Assembly: GCF_012767755.2 (NCBI RefSeq)
Contig: NZ_AP023189.1
Location: 2,294,001-2,358,000, forward strand
DNA length: 64,000 bases
DNA from: Pseudomonas tohonis
GTDB lineage: Bacteria > Pseudomonadota > Gammaproteobacteria > Pseudomonadales > Pseudomonadaceae
Direction: 5' to 3'
This document shows, piece after piece, positions 28,102 to 37,211 of the stretch (the stretch's first letter is position 1; every line of letters begins with the position of its first letter). The translations under genes were made by a program, and so were the position numbers. The notes below the pieces were generated by a model, which was given only the letters and a program-made list of their open reading frames with translations, made no database searches and had not been told where the DNA came from.

Positions 28102-29182
28102 GTTTTCACGCCCGTCCCTCATAGCGCTGGTCGTGTCGCTGAGTGCACTCAGCGGCGGCGTTACCCAGGCTGCGGAAGAAATGGATCATTCGGCAATGGG
28201 GCACGGCTCCATGTCGATGGACCACAGCCAGATGGGCCACGGTTCCGCCAAAGCGCCGATGGAGGGCATGGATCACAGCAAGATGGATCATGGTGCCATG
28301 CAGAGCGAATCGGGCAGCATGGACCATAGCCAGATGGGCCACAGCCAGAGCCAAGAGAAGGCCCCAGCCATGGATCACAGCAAGATGGGGCATGGCGCCA
28401 TGCAAGGACAGATGGAGGGCATGGATCATTCAAAGATGAACCATGGCTCCGCTGAAGCCCCGAGAACCACCAGCCGTACGCCGATTCCCGTTCTGACGGA
28501 TGCTGATCGCCAAGCGGCTTTCCCGCCATTACCTGGCCACAAGGTTCACGACAGCGCCATCAACAGTTTTTTCCTGCTCGATCAGCTCGAATACCAGGAC
28601 GCAGATGAGGGCAGCACCCTGGCCTGGGATGCGTCGGGCTGGGTAGGCGGTGATATCAACCGGGTCTGGTTCCGCTCCGAAGGCGAGCGTACCAACGGCG
28701 TGACCGAGGATGCTGAATTACAGCTGCTGTACGGCCGCTCGATCGGCCCTTGGTGGGATGTCGTCGCGGGCGTTCGCCAGGACTTCAAACCGGAGTCGCC
28801 GCAGACTTGGGCCGCCTTCGGTATCCAGGGCATGGCGCTTTACGCCTTTGAGGCCGAAGCCACGGCCTTCGTCGGCGAGAATGGCCAAACTGCTGCCCGA
28901 CTGGAGGGCGAGTACGACATTCTGCTGACCAACCGGCTGATTCTCCAGCCAACTGCCGAAATGAACTTCTACGGCAAGAACGATCCTGAACGAGGTGTGG
29001 GGTCTGGGTTGGCCAATACCGAACTCGGTTTGCGTTTGCGTTACGAGATTGTCAGACAGTTTGCCCCCTATATCGGGGTTTCCTGGAGCCGCTCCTATGG
29101 CAACACGGCAGACATGGTGCGTGACGAGGGCGGTGATGTAGACGAGGCGCGTTTTGTCGCCGGTATCCGGATGTGGTTTTGA
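28091..29182 (+). CDS. copB: CopB outer-membrane copper-resistance protein
   Basis: 363 residues. The signal peptide ends near VTQAA. A Met/His-rich repeat region follows (about 25-125, MDHSAMGHG / MDHSKM units), then a CopB beta-barrel domain (about 135-363) ending in FVAGIRMWF, an outer-membrane insertion signal with terminal Phe. The ATG at 28091 is preferred because the signal peptide begins there, giving an 11-bp overlap with the upstream gene. It probably holds or exports copper at the outer membrane together with CopA. Confidence 0.9.
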   Translation: MTTRFSRPSLIALVVSLSALSGGVTQAAEEMDHSAMGHGSMSMDHSQMGHGSAKAPMEGMDHSKMDHGAMQSESGSMDHSQMGHSQSQEKAPAMDHSKMGHGAMQGQMEGMDHSKMNHGSAEAPRTTSRTPIPVLTDADRQAAFPPLPGHKVHDSAINSFFLLDQLEYQDADEGSTLAWDASGWVGGDINRVWFRSEGERTNGVTEDAELQLLYGRSIGPWWDVVAGVRQDFKPESPQTWAAFGIQGMALYAFEAEATAFVGENGQTAARLEGEYDILLTNRLILQPTAEMNFYGKNDPERGVGSGLANTELGLRLRYEIVRQFAPYIGVSWSRSYGNTADMVRDEGGDVDEARFVAGIRMWF

Positions 29183-29191
29183 GAACCTGAC

Positions 29192-30034
29192 ATGAAAAGA
29201 ACAATTAAAACTTTGGTGGCGGCCGGCGTGGTCGGTAGCACAGCTGTCCTGGCCGGCGCCTACTTTGGCGTGGTCAACGTGGGGGCCGATGATCCCCATT
29301 TTCCTGCAGTGTATGCGTTTCTCACGATGGCCCGCGACCGCTCTATCGAAGTCCGTTCGCAGGACATCGAGGTTCCCAACCTGGATGATCAAGCTCTTAT
29401 TCGCGCCGGTGCGGGCAACTACAACTCCATGTGTATCGGCTGTCATTTGGCGCCAGGTGTGGCGGAGACCGAGCTAAGCCAATCGCTTTACCCTGCGCCT
29501 GCCAACCTCGCCAAGATCGGTGTCGATGGCAATCCGTCAGCAGCGTTCTGGGTGATCAAGCATGGCATCAAGGCAACGGGTATGCCTGCGTGGGGCAAGA
29601 GCATGGGCGATGAGTACATCTGGGGCATGGTTGCCTTCATTGACCAATTGCCGACGATGGATGCCAAGCAATACCAAGCACTCGTCGCATCCAGTGGCGG
29701 CCATCAGCATGGTGGTGGGGAAACGCAAATGCACAATCATGAAGGTCAGCACGGCGACAACAAGCCTGGCCATCATGGCAATAGCGGCGGTGGCGAAGAC
29801 CATCATGGAACAGGTGATGCCGGAGAGCCTGGCCATCACGATGCCGCGGCTACTGATAGCGAGGGTGGCTCCGCACCTGAGGCAGGTCACCATTCGGACA
29901 CGAGTGGCGATGATCACCATGCCGGGGATGAGGCCGCCCCAAGCGGCGGAGACCATCATTCCGAGCAAACTCCGAATGCCTCGCCCAAGACCCACACCCA
30001 CGCCGATGGCAAAGAGCACGTGCATGAAAGCTAA
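29192..30034 (+). CDS. Membrane-anchored cytochrome c with a long His-rich tail
   Basis: 280 residues. An N-terminal signal anchor (about 7-29) and a single cytochrome c domain with CIGCH (81-85) and likely axial Met131 (ATGMPAWG). After about residue 165 comes a low-complexity tail of some 110 residues dense in His, Gly, Asp and Glu, ending HVHES. It may pass electrons to or from CopG, CopA or copper ions while the tail binds metal. It starts 9 bp after copB and overlaps copG by 11 bp. Cytochromes occur in some cop operons, but a tail this long is uncommon. Confidence 0.8.
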   Translation: MKRTIKTLVAAGVVGSTAVLAGAYFGVVNVGADDPHFPAVYAFLTMARDRSIEVRSQDIEVPNLDDQALIRAGAGNYNSMCIGCHLAPGVAETELSQSLYPAPANLAKIGVDGNPSAAFWVIKHGIKATGMPAWGKSMGDEYIWGMVAFIDQLPTMDAKQYQALVASSGGHQHGGGETQMHNHEGQHGDNKPGHHGNSGGGEDHHGTGDAGEPGHHDAAATDSEGGSAPEAGHHSDTSGDDHHAGDEAAPSGGDHHSEQTPNASPKTHTHADGKEHVHES

Positions 30035-30467
30035 ATATCTGGCCTTGCTGGCCGCTCTCTCCGTCACAACTGGAGTTCAAGCCGCTGATGCCCTGACGAT
30101 TGATGTCCATCGTGATGCTAATTGCGGATGTTGCAAGAAGTGGATCTCACACCTCGAAGCGAATGGCTTCAAAGTCGTCGACCATGTCGAAAGCAACATG
30201 TCGGCAGTGAAGCAAAGTCTGGGCGTTGCGCCGCGGTTGGCGTCTTGTCACACCGCGGTGATTGACGGCAAGTTCGTCGAAGGTCATGTGCCGGCGGCTC
30301 AGGTCATCGAGCTCACCAAGCGCGATGATCTCGTGGGCATCGCTGTTCCCGGGATGCCGGCGGGCTCCCCCGGTATGGAAGTCGATGGCGTACAGCATGC
30401 CTACCAGGTCATTGGCTTGACCAAGGCGGGGTCTGATCAGGTCGTTGCAGAATATCCCGCTCAGTAG
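30024..30467 (+). CDS. copG: CopG, periplasmic DUF411 copper oxidoreductase
   Basis: 147 residues. The signal peptide ends near VQA. The thioredoxin-like DUF411 domain has the CGCC cluster (Cys34, Cys36, Cys37) and Cys75 in ASCHTA. CopG-type proteins interconvert Cu(I)/Cu(II) at a four-copper site. The ATG at 30024 is used, overlapping the cytochrome gene by 11 bp, the same overlap length as the copB junction. Last gene of the copA operon. Confidence 0.9.
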   Translation: MKAKYLALLAALSVTTGVQAADALTIDVHRDANCGCCKKWISHLEANGFKVVDHVESNMSAVKQSLGVAPRLASCHTAVIDGKFVEGHVPAAQVIELTKRDDLVGIAVPGMPAGSPGMEVDGVQHAYQVIGLTKAGSDQVVAEYPAQ

Positions 30468-30535
30468 TACTGCCTGCCAGCACGGCCGCTTGTGTGTAGT
30501 GGCCGACTCTTTTTCATACGCCCTTTAACCTAAGT

Positions 30536-30557
30536 AAAAAAGGCGCCCGAGGGCGCC
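30536..30557 (-). terminator. Terminator for OprD copy 3
   Basis: On the minus strand GGCGCCC / GGGCGCC stem with a 2-nt loop followed by six T. It also lies between convergent copG and oprD. Confidence 0.8.
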
Positions 30558-30644
30558 AAGGGCTGTCTCCAAACCAAAGGAGCACTACGAGGGGACAGCA
30601 GGACCAAGGCGCGAGCGAGCAATCAACCCGCCCGCTTGCCAGGG

Positions 30645-31970
30645 TTAGAGAACTTCCAGCGGGTACTCGACAATCAGGCGGACTTCATCCAGATCCGACT
30701 CGTAATCGGTCGCGCGAGTGGTCATTTGGCGAACACGGAAAGACATATCCTTCAGTGATCCAGTCTGCACAACGTACTTGGCCTCGATGTCCCGCTCCCA
30801 GCGCTTCTGGTTGGTCAACGGATCGCCGTTGTCATCACGGCGCATATAGACTTCGTTGGCCTTGCTGTAGTCGGCATCCCAGCCTTGGGCATATCGAGTC
30901 ATGAAGCTCAACCCAGGCACACCGAAAGGCTCCATATCCAGGTCATAGCGCACTTGCCATGACTTCTCCTTCGGCGAGTTGAAGTCGCTGTACTGGATGG
31001 AGTTGTCGAGGTAGATGGAGTCCGATTGGTGCAAGTAGTCGAAGTCATCATCGCCATTGTTGCGCTGGAGACCCACCAGCACTGTGTGAGCGCCGAATTG
31101 GATGCCGACCTTGCCGCTCCAGATGTTGTTATCGAAGCTCCCGAGGAGCTGCTTCCCTTCATCGACCGCCTTGTAGTAGTTCAGCCCGCCGATCAAGGCG
31201 ACATCGTCCGCAAGCGGGTAGCTCAGCGTGGTGCCCGCGTAATATTGATTCCAGGCATCCTTGAGGCGGCTGGTGTAGAGACTAAAGCCGACGTTGTCAT
31301 TAAGCGTGTAATCACCACCGAAATAGGCGATCCATGGCGAGTCCACTTCGCCTGCGTAGAAGGTAGCGAAGCCGTCGCGCATGCTGCTGGTATTGGGTTG
31401 GCTCATCGAGTGGAGGCGACCACCTTGAAGCGACAGTCCTTCCACGCTGCTGTTGAGCACGGTGATACCTCGGAAACTCTCCGGTAAAAGCCGCGCATCA
31501 CCGTATTGGACGACAGGGCTGACAGGAAAGACGTCGCCTACCTTGATCTCGGTATCCATGAACCGAGCTTTCACCGCGCCACCCAGTTTGGAGTAGTTAT
31601 CCTCAGCCTGCCCGAGGCTGTTGTAAGGCAGCACATCGACTGAGCCACCGGCTCCTGAACGGCCGTCGCCGGTGTCAAGTTTGAGTCCTAGCATGGCAAA
31701 GGCATCGACACCGAAGCCTATGGTGCCCTCGGTGAAGCCAGACTCGAATCGGCCTATCACGCCATGCGCCCACTCTTCCGAATAGCCATTACCCGAGCTG
31801 CTGGACTGGCCTTTGCGGAAGTCACGGTTGAAGTAGAGATTTCGATTGAGGATGGTCAGGCTGCTGCCTTCGATAAATCCCTCGCCTTTCTCGTCGGCGG
31901 CCATTGCAGCTTGCCCGGTACTGATGCTCAGAGCGAGTAGAGAAAGTCCTAACAGGGTTCTGTTATTCAT
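30645..31970 (-). CDS. OprD-family porin (copy 3)
   Basis: 441-residue outer-membrane barrel, same length as copy 2 and very similar to it throughout (EGFIEGSSLTILNRN start, identical VRLIVEYPLEVL end). The signal peptide ends near AAMAA. The ATG follows AGGAGC. A CopR/CzcR-type box (32097-32111, minus) precedes it at nearly the same distance as in copy 2, so gene and promoter seem duplicated together. It sits convergent with the copABG operon. Substrate unknown; an organic acid or chelator uptake role is possible. Confidence 0.88.
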   Translation of the reverse strand: MNNRTLLGLSLLALSISTGQAAMAADEKGEGFIEGSSLTILNRNLYFNRDFRKGQSSSSGNGYSEEWAHGVIGRFESGFTEGTIGFGVDAFAMLGLKLDTGDGRSGAGGSVDVLPYNSLGQAEDNYSKLGGAVKARFMDTEIKVGDVFPVSPVVQYGDARLLPESFRGITVLNSSVEGLSLQGGRLHSMSQPNTSSMRDGFATFYAGEVDSPWIAYFGGDYTLNDNVGFSLYTSRLKDAWNQYYAGTTLSYPLADDVALIGGLNYYKAVDEGKQLLGSFDNNIWSGKVGIQFGAHTVLVGLQRNNGDDDFDYLHQSDSIYLDNSIQYSDFNSPKEKSWQVRYDLDMEPFGVPGLSFMTRYAQGWDADYSKANEVYMRRDDNGDPLTNQKRWERDIEAKYVVQTGSLKDMSFRVRQMTTRATDYESDLDEVRLIVEYPLEVL

Positions 31971-32096
31971 AAATGCTCCTGATGTTATTGGCAGTTGTCA
32001 CTGTGTGGTCGCATATATGTGCCAAGCGCGCCGGGCATAACCAGGCGCGCCTTGGCCATATTTCCACATGCCAAATAACGTCAGGGTGACTTGAAA

Positions 32097-32111
32097 ATTA
32101 CTTTTCAGTCA
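32097..32111 (-). promoter_or_regulatory. CopR/CzcR-type box upstream of OprD copy 3
   Basis: On the minus strand TGACTGAAAAGTAAT followed by TTTC, 127 bp upstream of the porin start. It lies just after the stop codon of the next small gene. Confidence 0.55.
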
Positions 32112-32126
32112 GCGCGATGTCATTTA

Positions 32127-32459
32127 TTAGTTTTGGTTCCGGCAACCTGTTCCGGCTGCACGGTATTCAAGAATATTCAGATCGCCGTTGGAGTCCTCGT
32201 AGGTCATCTGGGCTGGCATCACATTGCAGCTAGAGTCCGTTGAGGTAGTGGCCACGACCCTGGCGATATCGAGCTTCATGCCGTAGCGGTAATGAATAAC
32301 TTCAGGCGGATTCTTTCCGTTAGCGGCAGCATACTCTTGCATGGCCTGCTCATTGGCCTGAATCATCCGACCATAAACACGATCAGCGCCGCCTTCTGCC
32401 AGAGTGGCAGAGGAAACAACCATAGCGGCAAGGGCTGCAATAACTTTGAGGCTTTTCAT
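32127..32459 (-). CDS. PtrA-like N-terminus joined to a DUF2790-like domain
   Basis: 110 residues. The signal peptide ends near SSATLA, then AEGGADRVYGRMIQANEQ, the motif shared with 1749 and 25551. The C-terminal half (about 52-108) looks like DUF2790: YRYGMKLDIARVV, a central Cys, and YRAAGTGCRNQN. Two Cys may form a disulphide. The start follows AAGGAG. It lies between two metal-type boxes and is transcribed like oprD and cus genes. Periplasmic; function unknown. Confidence 0.7.
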   Translation of the reverse strand: MKSLKVIAALAAMVVSSATLAEGGADRVYGRMIQANEQAMQEYAAANGKNPPEVIHYRYGMKLDIARVVATTSTDSSCNVMPAQMTYEDSNGDLNILEYRAAGTGCRNQN

Positions 32460-32528
32460 GTTTAATCACTCCTTCAAGGTGGTGATTAAAATATATCCGC
32501 TCAACCTGTCATAAAAATGAAGTCAAAG

Positions 32529-32543
32529 TTACATCGCCGTAAT
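32529..32543 (-). promoter_or_regulatory. CopR-type box upstream of the PtrA/DUF2790 gene
   Basis: TTACATCGCCGTAAT on the plus strand; the minus strand reads TTACGGCGATGTAAC. It lies 70 bp upstream of the start codon. Confidence 0.5.
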
Positions 32544-32558
32544 GCTTCCTGCCGCGTT

Positions 32559-32596
32559 ACCCGGGCGAGTCAGCTTGGCGCGTGGCTTGCCCGGGT
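32559..32596 (-). terminator. Hairpin after cusA
   Basis: ACCCGGGC / GCCCGGGT arms (8 bp) with a 22-nt loop just past the cusA stop. No T run; weak terminator candidate. Confidence 0.35.
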
Positions 32597-32604
32597 TTGT
32601 AAAG

Positions 32605-35600
32605 CTATAGCTCCTGCGGTGCGCGAACCTTCTGTGTACGCTGCCTTCGCATCAGCCAGTACGCGGCCGGCAAAACCAACATGGACATCAGCGGCGCGGT
32701 AATCATGCCGCCGACCATGGGCGCGGCGATGCGCTTCATCACTTCAGATCCGGCACCTCCGCCCCAGAGGATTGGCAACAGGCCGGCGATGATCACGGCC
32801 ACCGTCATCACCTTGGGCCGCACGCGCAGCACTGCGCCTTCACGAATTGCCTCCAGTAGTGCCGGGTCACCGCTGCGCCCGGCATCCATACGTGCATGCC
32901 AGGCATTCTTCAGGTACAGCAGCATGATCACCCCAAATTCCGCCGAGACGCCGGCCAAGGCGATAAAGCCGACCCCAGTGGCAACCGACAGGTTGAAGCC
33001 GAACCAGTAGAGCAGCCAGATGCCGCCCGATAGGGCGAAGGGCAGGGTTGCCATGATCAGTAGGGCCTCACCGAAGCGGCTGAAGGTCAGGTAAAGCAGC
33101 ACGAAGATGATCAACAAGGTCGCCGGTACCACCCAGGCCAGCCGTGCATTGGCGCGCTCCAGGAACTCGAACTGACCGGAGTAGGAGACGGTCATGCCAG
33201 CATCGAGTTGTACCTGCTCAGCTACGCGTTGCTGCAACTCGCGCACGGTCGATGCCAGGTCGCGCCCACGGACATCGACATAGACCCAACCGGACAGACG
33301 CCCGTTCTCGCTGCGCAGCATTGGCGGCCCTTCGGTCAGACTAACCTGGGCGACGGTGCCCAAGGTGATCTGCTGGCCGGCTTGCGTGAGGATCGGCATA
33401 CGCCGTAGTGCCTGCGGACTGTCTCGCCACTCCTTGGGATAGCGCAGGTTGATCGGGAAGCGGGCCAGTCCTTCAACCGTCTCACCAATATTGCTGCCGC
33501 CGATGGCGCCCGATACCACCGCCTGCACATCGGCGATGCTCAGGCCATAGCGCGCCGCGGCCAGTCGATCGATCTGGATGTCCACGTAACGGCCGCCAGT
33601 AAGGCGTTCTGCCAAGGCCGAACTCACCCCAGGCACCTCTTTGGCCACTGCCTCGATATCGCGCGTTATGCGCTCGATGTCGACCAAGGAGGTTCCGGAT
33701 ACTTTCACCCCAATGGGGCTCTTGATCCCCGTCGCCAGCATGTCGATGCGGTTGCGGATGGGCGGCACCCAGATATTGGACAGCCCCGGAACTTTTACCG
33801 CGCGATCCAGTTCCTCGATCAGCTTTTCGGGTGTCATCCCCGCGCGCCATTGATCGCGTGGTTTGAACTGCACCGTGGTCTCGAACATTTCCAGCGGTGC
33901 TGGATCGGTGGCGGTCTCTGCTCGCCCGGCCTTGCCGAATACCCGTGCCACTTCGGGCACCGTGAGGATCATCCGGTTGGTTTGCTGCAGCAGCTGGGTG
34001 GCCTTGCTGGCCGGCAAGCCGGGCAGGGCTGATGGCATGTACAACAAGTCGCCCTCGTCCATCGGCGGTAGAAACTCTCCTCCGAGTCTGCTGAGGGGCC
34101 AGAGACTGGACAAAAACACTAGCAAGGCCAGCGCTAGGGTCACCTTAGGCCAAGCCAGCACCCACTCCAGCACCGGCCGGTATGCACCGATCAGCCAACG
34201 ATTCAAGGGGTTCTGTTGTTCGCTGGGGATATGCCCACGAATCCAATAGCCCATCAGCACCGGTACCAAGGTGATCGAGAGGCCAGCAGCGGCAGCCATG
34301 GCATAGGTCTTGGTGAATGCCAGCGGGCCAAACAGGCGACCCTCCTGGGCCTCCAGGGTGAAGACCGGGAGGAAAGACAGGGTGATGATCAAAAGGCTGA
34401 AGAACAGCGCCGGCCCGACCTCGGCCGCAGCTTCGCCGATCACCCGCCAGTGCGCCTCGCCCTGAAGCGGTTCACCGGGGTGTCGAGCCTTCCAGGCCTC
34501 GATGTGCTTGTGCGCGTTCTCGATCATCACCACGGCGGCATCGACCATGGCGCCGATGGCGATTGCGATCCCGCCGAGCGACATGATGTTGGCATTGACG
34601 CCCTGGTAGCGCATGACGATGAAGGCCATCAGGATGCCCAGGGGCAGGGTGATGATCGCGACCAGCGACGAGCGCAGGTGCCAGAGGAAGATCAGGCAAA
34701 CCAGGGCAACCACCGCGAACTCTTCCAGCAGCTTGTAGCTGAGGTTATCGATGGCGCGGTCGATCAATTGCGAACGGTCATAGGTGGTGACCACCTCGAC
34801 GCCGGCCGGCAAGCTGCCCTTCAGGCTGTCCAGCTTGGTCTTCACCGCGGCGATGGTATCGCGGGCATTCTTTCCGGAGCGCAAGATGACCACGCCGCCT
34901 ACCACTTCACCCTGGCCATCCAGCTCGGCAATGCCACGACGCATCTCTGGCCCCAGCTGAATGGTGGCCACCTGACCCAGCAGCACCGGAACTCCGCTGG
35001 CCGAAGCCCGCAGCGGCACATTGCGGAAATCCGCCAGGCTCTCTAGATAGCCTGAAGCCCGCACCATGTACTCGCGCTCTGCCAGCTCCAGGATGGCGCC
35101 GCCGGTTTCCTGATTGGCGCTCTTCAGCGCCGCTTCGACCTCCTGCTGAGTTACCCCATAAGCCACCAGCTTCTGCGGATCGAGCAGCACTTGGTATTGC
35201 TTGACCATGCCGCCGAGGGTGGCCACTTCGGCTACGTTGGGCAGGCTCTTGAGTTCGTACTTGAGGAACCAGTCCTGCAGTGCCCGCAGCTGGGCAAGAT
35301 CATGCTGGCCGCTGCGGTCGACCAAGGCGTACTGGTAGATCCAGCCCACGCCGGTGGCATCCGGCCCAAGGGTGGTGGTAACACCCTCGGGCAGGCGTTC
35401 CTGCGCCTGGTTGAGGTACTCCAGCACCCGCGAGCGCGCCCAGTAGAGGTCGGTGTCGTCCTCGAACAGCACGTAGACGAAGGAGTCGCCGAAGAACGAG
35501 TAGCCGCGCACCGTCTTCGCCCCCGGTACCGAGAGCATGGTTGTGGCCAGTGGGTAGGTCACCTGGTTCTCGACGATCTGCGGTGCCTGTCCGGGAAAGC

Positions 35601-35754
35601 TGGTTCTGATGATGACCTGGGTGTCAGATAGGTCCGGCAGTGCATCCAACGGCGTGTTGCGCAGCGACCAGAGGCCCAGGGCGGTGATGAACAGGGTGGC
35701 CAGCAGTACCAGGAAGCGGTTACCGATCGACCAATGGATCAGGCGCGCGATCAT
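32605..35754 (-). CDS. cusA: CusA copper/silver RND pump
   Basis: 1049-residue HME-RND transporter for Cu(I) and Ag(I). TM4 carries [19 protein letters not shown], the HME4 signature, unlike the DFGIIVDG motif of CzcA. Met residues in the periplasmic cleft (for example [15 protein letters not shown] and [12 protein letters not shown] blocks) fit the methionine relay. It overlaps cusB by 4 bp and closes the cusCBA operon. Proton-driven efflux from periplasm and inner membrane. Confidence 0.94.
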   Translation of the reverse strand: MIARLIHWSIGNRFLVLLATLFITALGLWSLRNTPLDALPDLSDTQVIIRTSFPGQAPQIVENQVTYPLATTMLSVPGAKTVRGYSFFGDSFVYVLFEDDTDLYWARSRVLEYLNQAQERLPEGVTTTLGPDATGVGWIYQYALVDRSGQHDLAQLRALQDWFLKYELKSLPNVAEVATLGGMVKQYQVLLDPQKLVAYGVTQQEVEAALKSANQETGGAILELAEREYMVRASGYLESLADFRNVPLRASASGVPVLLGQVATIQLGPEMRRGIAELDGQGEVVGGVVILRSGKNARDTIAAVKTKLDSLKGSLPAGVEVVTTYDRSQLIDRAIDNLSYKLLEEFAVVALVCLIFLWHLRSSLVAIITLPLGILMAFIVMRYQGVNANIMSLGGIAIAIGAMVDAAVVMIENAHKHIEAWKARHPGEPLQGEAHWRVIGEAAAEVGPALFFSLLIITLSFLPVFTLEAQEGRLFGPLAFTKTYAMAAAAGLSITLVPVLMGYWIRGHIPSEQQNPLNRWLIGAYRPVLEWVLAWPKVTLALALLVFLSSLWPLSRLGGEFLPPMDEGDLLYMPSALPGLPASKATQLLQQTNRMILTVPEVARVFGKAGRAETATDPAPLEMFETTVQFKPRDQWRAGMTPEKLIEELDRAVKVPGLSNIWVPPIRNRIDMLATGIKSPIGVKVSGTSLVDIERITRDIEAVAKEVPGVSSALAERLTGGRYVDIQIDRLAAARYGLSIADVQAVVSGAIGGSNIGETVEGLARFPINLRYPKEWRDSPQALRRMPILTQAGQQITLGTVAQVSLTEGPPMLRSENGRLSGWVYVDVRGRDLASTVRELQQRVAEQVQLDAGMTVSYSGQFEFLERANARLAWVVPATLLIIFVLLYLTFSRFGEALLIMATLPFALSGGIWLLYWFGFNLSVATGVGFIALAGVSAEFGVIMLLYLKNAWHARMDAGRSGDPALLEAIREGAVLRVRPKVMTVAVIIAGLLPILWGGGAGSEVMKRIAAPMVGGMITAPLMSMLVLPAAYWLMRRQRTQKVRAPQEL

Positions 35755-37211
35755 GGCTGGTCTCCTTCCTTGCGGAGCTGCTCGATCAGCAGGCCGGAGT
35801 TTGTCTGACGTGCGGCGATGCGTACGTGATCTCCTGGCTTAAGTCCCACAGCTACTTCGGAGCTGACCAGAGGAAAAGCCATGGTCATACCTGGCATATT
35901 CAGGCTCTCGAAGGGGCCATGCTCCAGGGTGACTTGTTTCCCGTCCAGTGCGCGAATAACGCCGTGAGACACATGCAGCCCCTCCGTGCTGTCCTGTTCT
36001 GCATTGCCGGCCAGGATGCCCTGCAGGCTGGCTTCCGAATCGATGAGGAACTGGCCGGAGGTAACGACCGCCTGACCTTCCTCAAGACCGGAAAACACCT
36101 CCAGACGCCCATCGGCCTCGCGGCCCAAGGTGATTTCCTGGGGACGGTAGCGTCCGTCGCCTTCGGCCAGCATCACCAATGCACGCTTCCCGGTGCGAAT
36201 CACGGCTTCACTCGGCACAAGAAGCGTGGATTGTTCGACGGCACTGTTCAGGCGTACGGCGGCGAACATGCCGGGGCGCAACTTACCGGCAGGGTTGGGT
36301 AGCTCGCTGCGTACCGTGAGCGTGCGCGTTTGCGGATCGGCACTCGGCAGCAAGGCTATGACGCGGCCCAGCAGCGGTCGATCAGGAAAGGCCGTCAGGT
36401 TGGCGCGGATCTCGTCCCCGACCTGGATACTTCCGGCCATGGCCTCGGGTATCGCCGCATCGAGCCAGACACTGGACAGCCCGTTGATCAACGCCAGATC
36501 CTGCCCGGCTTCAACGGTCATCCCGGCGCGTACCTGCAAGGCTTGGAGCTCGCCGCTGATAGGTGTGGTGAGGGTTTGCACTGCCCGCGGTTTGCCGCTG
36601 CGGCGAACCTGCTCTATCAACGCTTGTGGCATGCCGAGCAGGCGGAGGCGCTCTTGGGCCGCAGTGATCAAGCGGGCGTCACCGGTACGCAGTACCGCGA
36701 GGAACTCCAACTGCGCGGCGGACCACTCGGGAATCAGCAGGTCGACCAGGGGTGTTCCAGCTGGCAGTACATCGCCAGGGGCACGCCCGTAAACCCGCTC
36801 GACGAATCCGCCAGCGCGGGCCTGGAGGTTCGCTACCTCTCGCTGGTTATAGGCCAGGGAGCCGACCACCTCGATATCCGAGGGCAGTACACCGCGGATC
36901 ACCGTCGAGGTCCGCATTCCGAGGTTCTGCACGGCTTGAGCGGGGACGCTCAGGACAGACGGATCTTGCTCGGATCCTGCGTATTTAGGGACAAGCTCCA
37001 TATCCATGAAAGGTGACTTGCCCGGTTTATCGAAGCGCTGCTCAGGCTGCATCGGGTCGTACCAATAGAGCACCTTGCGCTCGTCCGTCGGTGCGGAGCT
37101 AGGCAGTAGCTCGTGTTTGGCTTGCCGCTGGGCCAGCCAGTAGCCACCGCCCGCCGCGCCAATGCCCACGGTCAGCACGGCGACCGCAAAACCAAATGTC
37201 GATATCTTCAT
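35751..37211 (-). CDS. cusB: CusB adaptor with fused CusF-like domain
   Basis: 486-residue periplasmic adaptor. An N-terminal anchor (about 8-25) precedes a heavy-metal-binding motif (YWYDPMQP and [13 protein letters not shown], about 49-77). Then come the lipoyl, alpha-hairpin, barrel and membrane-proximal domains. The last 80 residues form a CusF-like OB domain with the Cu(I) motif [10 protein letters not shown] (His, Trp-equivalent and Met ligands). E. coli CusF is a separate protein, so here the chaperone is built into CusB. 4-bp overlaps on both sides. Confidence 0.92.
   Translation of the reverse strand: MKISTFGFAVAVLTVGIGAAGGGYWLAQRQAKHELLPSSAPTDERKVLYWYDPMQPEQRFDKPGKSPFMDMELVPKYAGSEQDPSVLSVPAQAVQNLGMRTSTVIRGVLPSDIEVVGSLAYNQREVANLQARAGGFVERVYGRAPGDVLPAGTPLVDLLIPEWSAAQLEFLAVLRTGDARLITAAQERLRLLGMPQALIEQVRRSGKPRAVQTLTTPISGELQALQVRAGMTVEAGQDLALINGLSSVWLDAAIPEAMAGSIQVGDEIRANLTAFPDRPLLGRVIALLPSADPQTRTLTVRSELPNPAGKLRPGMFAAVRLNSAVEQSTLLVPSEAVIRTGKRALVMLAEGDGRYRPQEITLGREADGRLEVFSGLEEGQAVVTSGQFLIDSEASLQGILAGNAEQDSTEGLHVSHGVIRALDGKQVTLEHGPFESLNMPGMTMAFPLVSSEVAVGLKPGDHVRIAARQTNSGLLIEQLRKEGDQP

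Noticed and set aside
34216..35046. 276-codon frame on the plus strand
   Set aside because: Opposite intact cusA; no ribosome site and His/Asp/Gln-biased shadow composition.
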